Positions 62,688 to 64,000 of a DNA stretch of 64,000 nt are shown in pieces (position 1 is the stretch's first letter; the number at the start of each line of letters is the position of its first letter). Origin of the DNA: Pelosinus propionicus DSM 13327 (GTDB lineage Bacteria; Bacillota; Negativicutes; DSM-13327); NCBI RefSeq assembly GCF_900114615.1, contig NZ_FOTS01000008.1:1-64000 (forward strand). Reading direction: 5' to 3'. The translations under genes were made by a program, and so were the position numbers. Below the pieces are notes generated by a model that did not search any database, was not told where the DNA came from, and saw only the letters and a list, made by a program, of their open reading frames with translations.

Positions 62688-63644
62688 ATGTATATCTATA
62701 TCGATATTATAAATGAGTTTACATGCGAAATGTGTGGAAGTTGCTGCCGAAACGATTGGCAGGTAACAATGGATGAGGAAAGTTATAGACGAAATTATCA
62801 GCTATTTTTGAGAAATGGGAAGGAAGAGGAGTTCTTTAATATTTTTATTCCTATTATTGGTAAAGTGGAATTAGGTGAATATGCTTACATCCGTAAAAAG
62901 ACTGAAGGTGGCTGTTGGTTTTTAGAAGAGAATCATCTTTGCCGATTACATCAGGAAGCTGGGCATAATCATTTAGATACAGTCTGCCAGATTTTTCCTC
63001 GCTATCCGATGAACACTTCGCGCGGTAAAGAGCTGACTTTAAGCTTTAGTTGTCCAGCGGTAGTAAAAATAGCAAGTCGAGTGAGACCTTTAGAAATCAT
63101 ACGCTCTAAGGTGGAACCAATGCTTTTACATGCTAACCAGGAAGTTGCTCATGTATATCCTGATCAGCAATCTTCATATCATCCTTTGCGTTATTATTTT
63201 GAAATAGAACATCACATTATTGATTTACTGCAATATAGAAAAATCACAATTGAAGAACGTATTCAACTCGTAAAAGAAACAATTAAAAAAATTCTCCATT
63301 TGCCGCAGAACGAGACTTTTAAGCAGAGTTTTAATACAATTATTTATGATAATTATCTTTATTTAGATGAAAAAGATGATGTTATAGCAGCAGTCAGTCA
63401 TTGTACACCTGATATTTTAATCGAAAATTTTCTTATAAATTTCGTCTTTAAAAAGCCATTATATCTATATGGTTTACAGTCAGGACTACATCTATTGGAT
63501 ACTATGTGGAGACAAATTAAAAGTGAAAGAATAAACGATACCAATGGATCAACAGAAATGGAACGTATTTCTACATTGATTATGAATCTGGAATTTCATT
63601 ATAGCCATAATCGTAGTACTTTACTAACCTCCATTCTTCTATAG
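62688..63644 (+). CDS. FliB-like (flagellin lysine-N-methylase family) Cys-cluster protein
   Basis: This 318-residue protein has an N-terminal cysteine cluster FTCEMCGSCCRNDW followed by CWFLEENHLCRLHQ, VCQIFPRYP and LSFSCPAV, the FliB/YkgJ-type pattern that probably holds an iron-sulfur cluster or zinc. FliB proteins methylate flagellin lysines. No flagellar gene is nearby, so the substrate is open. GGAG lies upstream of the ATG. Confidence 0.8.
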   Translation: MYIYIDIINEFTCEMCGSCCRNDWQVTMDEESYRRNYQLFLRNGKEEEFFNIFIPIIGKVELGEYAYIRKKTEGGCWFLEENHLCRLHQEAGHNHLDTVCQIFPRYPMNTSRGKELTLSFSCPAVVKIASRVRPLEIIRSKVEPMLLHANQEVAHVYPDQQSSYHPLRYYFEIEHHIIDLLQYRKITIEERIQLVKETIKKILHLPQNETFKQSFNTIIYDNYLYLDEKDDVIAAVSHCTPDILIENFLINFVFKKPLYLYGLQSGLHLLDTMWRQIKSERINDTNGSTEMERISTLIMNLEFHYSHNRSTLLTSILL

Positions 63645-63668
63645 CTAGATGAATGGAGGTCTTAATTT
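63627..63668 (+). terminator. Terminator overlapping the end of the FliB-like gene
   Basis: ACCTCCATTC (63627-63636) pairs with GAATGGAGGT (63651-63660), followed by CTTAATTT. The stop codon lies in the loop. Confidence 0.8.
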
Positions 63669-63912
63669 GTAGAATTTGTAAGTTCACGAAATAGTAACAT
63701 GAATCTTTCATTGTAGGTACAGCGGGATATAGAGGTTATTAATGAGGCGCTATACTCTGCAATAAATATAAATGTCCTGCTGATAAGGCTATTATTAATA
63801 AAATAGAGAATTTGTTTTTAAAAAAATAATAATATTAGTAGAATTCAGGAGAATAGTAAAAAGATAAGAAGAATAAATACGGATTTTAGTGTATACATAA
63901 TGTGTAAATCTG
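63669..63912. other. Intergenic AT-rich region
   Basis: I see no gene or recognisable RNA here; in particular no purine-riboswitch core before the downstream permease start. Confidence 0.5.
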
Positions 63913-63921
63913 TGTTATAAT
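63913..63921 (+). promoter_or_regulatory. Extended -10 promoter for the final gene
   Basis: TGT-TATAAT (63913-63921) forms an extended -10. The -35 is poor. It lies about 36 bases before the ATG at 63958. Confidence 0.5.
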
Positions 63922-63957
63922 GTCGCCTTACATAGATATAATTTAGAGGTGTTGCAA

Positions 63958-64000
63958 ATGGAATTATTGTTTAAATTACGAGAACGAGGGACAAGTGTAT
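63958..64000 (+). CDS. Start of a probable NCS2/AzgA-type purine permease (cut by window edge)
   Basis: Only 14 residues are visible, MELLFKLRERGTSV, after GAGGTG. Hypoxanthine/guanine permeases of the AzgA/PbuG type typically begin in this way (ME-x-x-FKL-x-x-x-GT-x-V). The call rests on that short match only. Confidence 0.5.
   Translation, partial: MELLFKLRERGTSV

Noticed and set aside
63645-63957. Purine riboswitch before the permease start
   Set aside because: No conserved purine-aptamer core sequence was found.

Overview
The window looks like chromosome from a spore-forming, outer-membrane-bearing Firmicute (Negativicutes, Sporomusaceae/Pelosinus-like; lineage is inferred from gene content only). 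Outer-membrane traits are two TonB-dependent receptors, a GT9 heptosyltransferase and TonB-type iron/cobalamin uptake. Firmicute traits are a PRD-type MtlR, an 11-nt-period PhoP box at pstS, strong AGGAGG ribosome sites and many U-tailed hairpin terminators. Spore traits are a spore photoproduct lyase and a gamma-SASP-like repeat protein. Base composition is AT-rich and coding is dense. No rRNA, tRNA or CRISPR array was recognised.

Layout. 1-315: 3' end of a group II intron (maturase C-terminus, domains V and VI), inserted just before a Dpp/Nik-type ABC ATPase that is followed by a TonB-dependent receptor. 3450-10430: corrinoid block with two tandem cobalamin riboswitches, each with its own terminator, before a BtuB-like receptor; a third riboswitch before a beta-propeller-like protein; then an intracellular-type subtilisin and a small exported protein. 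10630-12820: YheO/DauR-like regulator and a CycA-like amino-acid permease. 13190-15290: mannose-6-phosphate isomerase and a heptosyltransferase. 15360-19210: mtlR-mtlF-mtlD without a transporter gene. 19320-25290: glycosyltransferases, an MFS transporter, a DUF134 protein and the gamma-SASP-like protein. 25540-30590: AraC regulator, KdgF-like cupin, ROK-gene remnant and a TRAP transporter. 30700-35430: palindromic repeats, a two-component system, zwf and pgl.

35440-45790 is the most unusual region. A nitrogenase-like operon (NifH-like, then two component-1-like subunits) lies divergent from an AraC regulator whose promoter is overlaid by a 39-bp Fur-box palindrome; a FecB/FecCD/FecE iron-chelate importer with an embedded ABC exporter-type protein follows. 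The combination suggests iron-responsive uptake coupled to low-potential reductive chemistry on an imported or endogenous ligand, not nitrogen fixation: the segment that aligns with the NifD cofactor cysteine has no Cys, and no nifE, nifN or nifB is seen here. The second component-1 subunit has Ser, His and Ser where its partner keeps three cluster-type cysteines.

45840-64000 is mostly housekeeping: 2-oxoacid:ferredoxin oxidoreductase, upp, splB (lacking the usual Cys141), PhoH, a PhoR-like kinase, an EAL-CBS-GGDEF protein, pstS with a PhoP box, a chemoreceptor, aspartokinase, a frameshifted flavin-type oxidoreductase, an acetate/succinate-type transporter, a FliB-like protein and the start of a purine permease. 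Long palindromic repeats recur at about 30.8, 52.6 and 59.7 kb.
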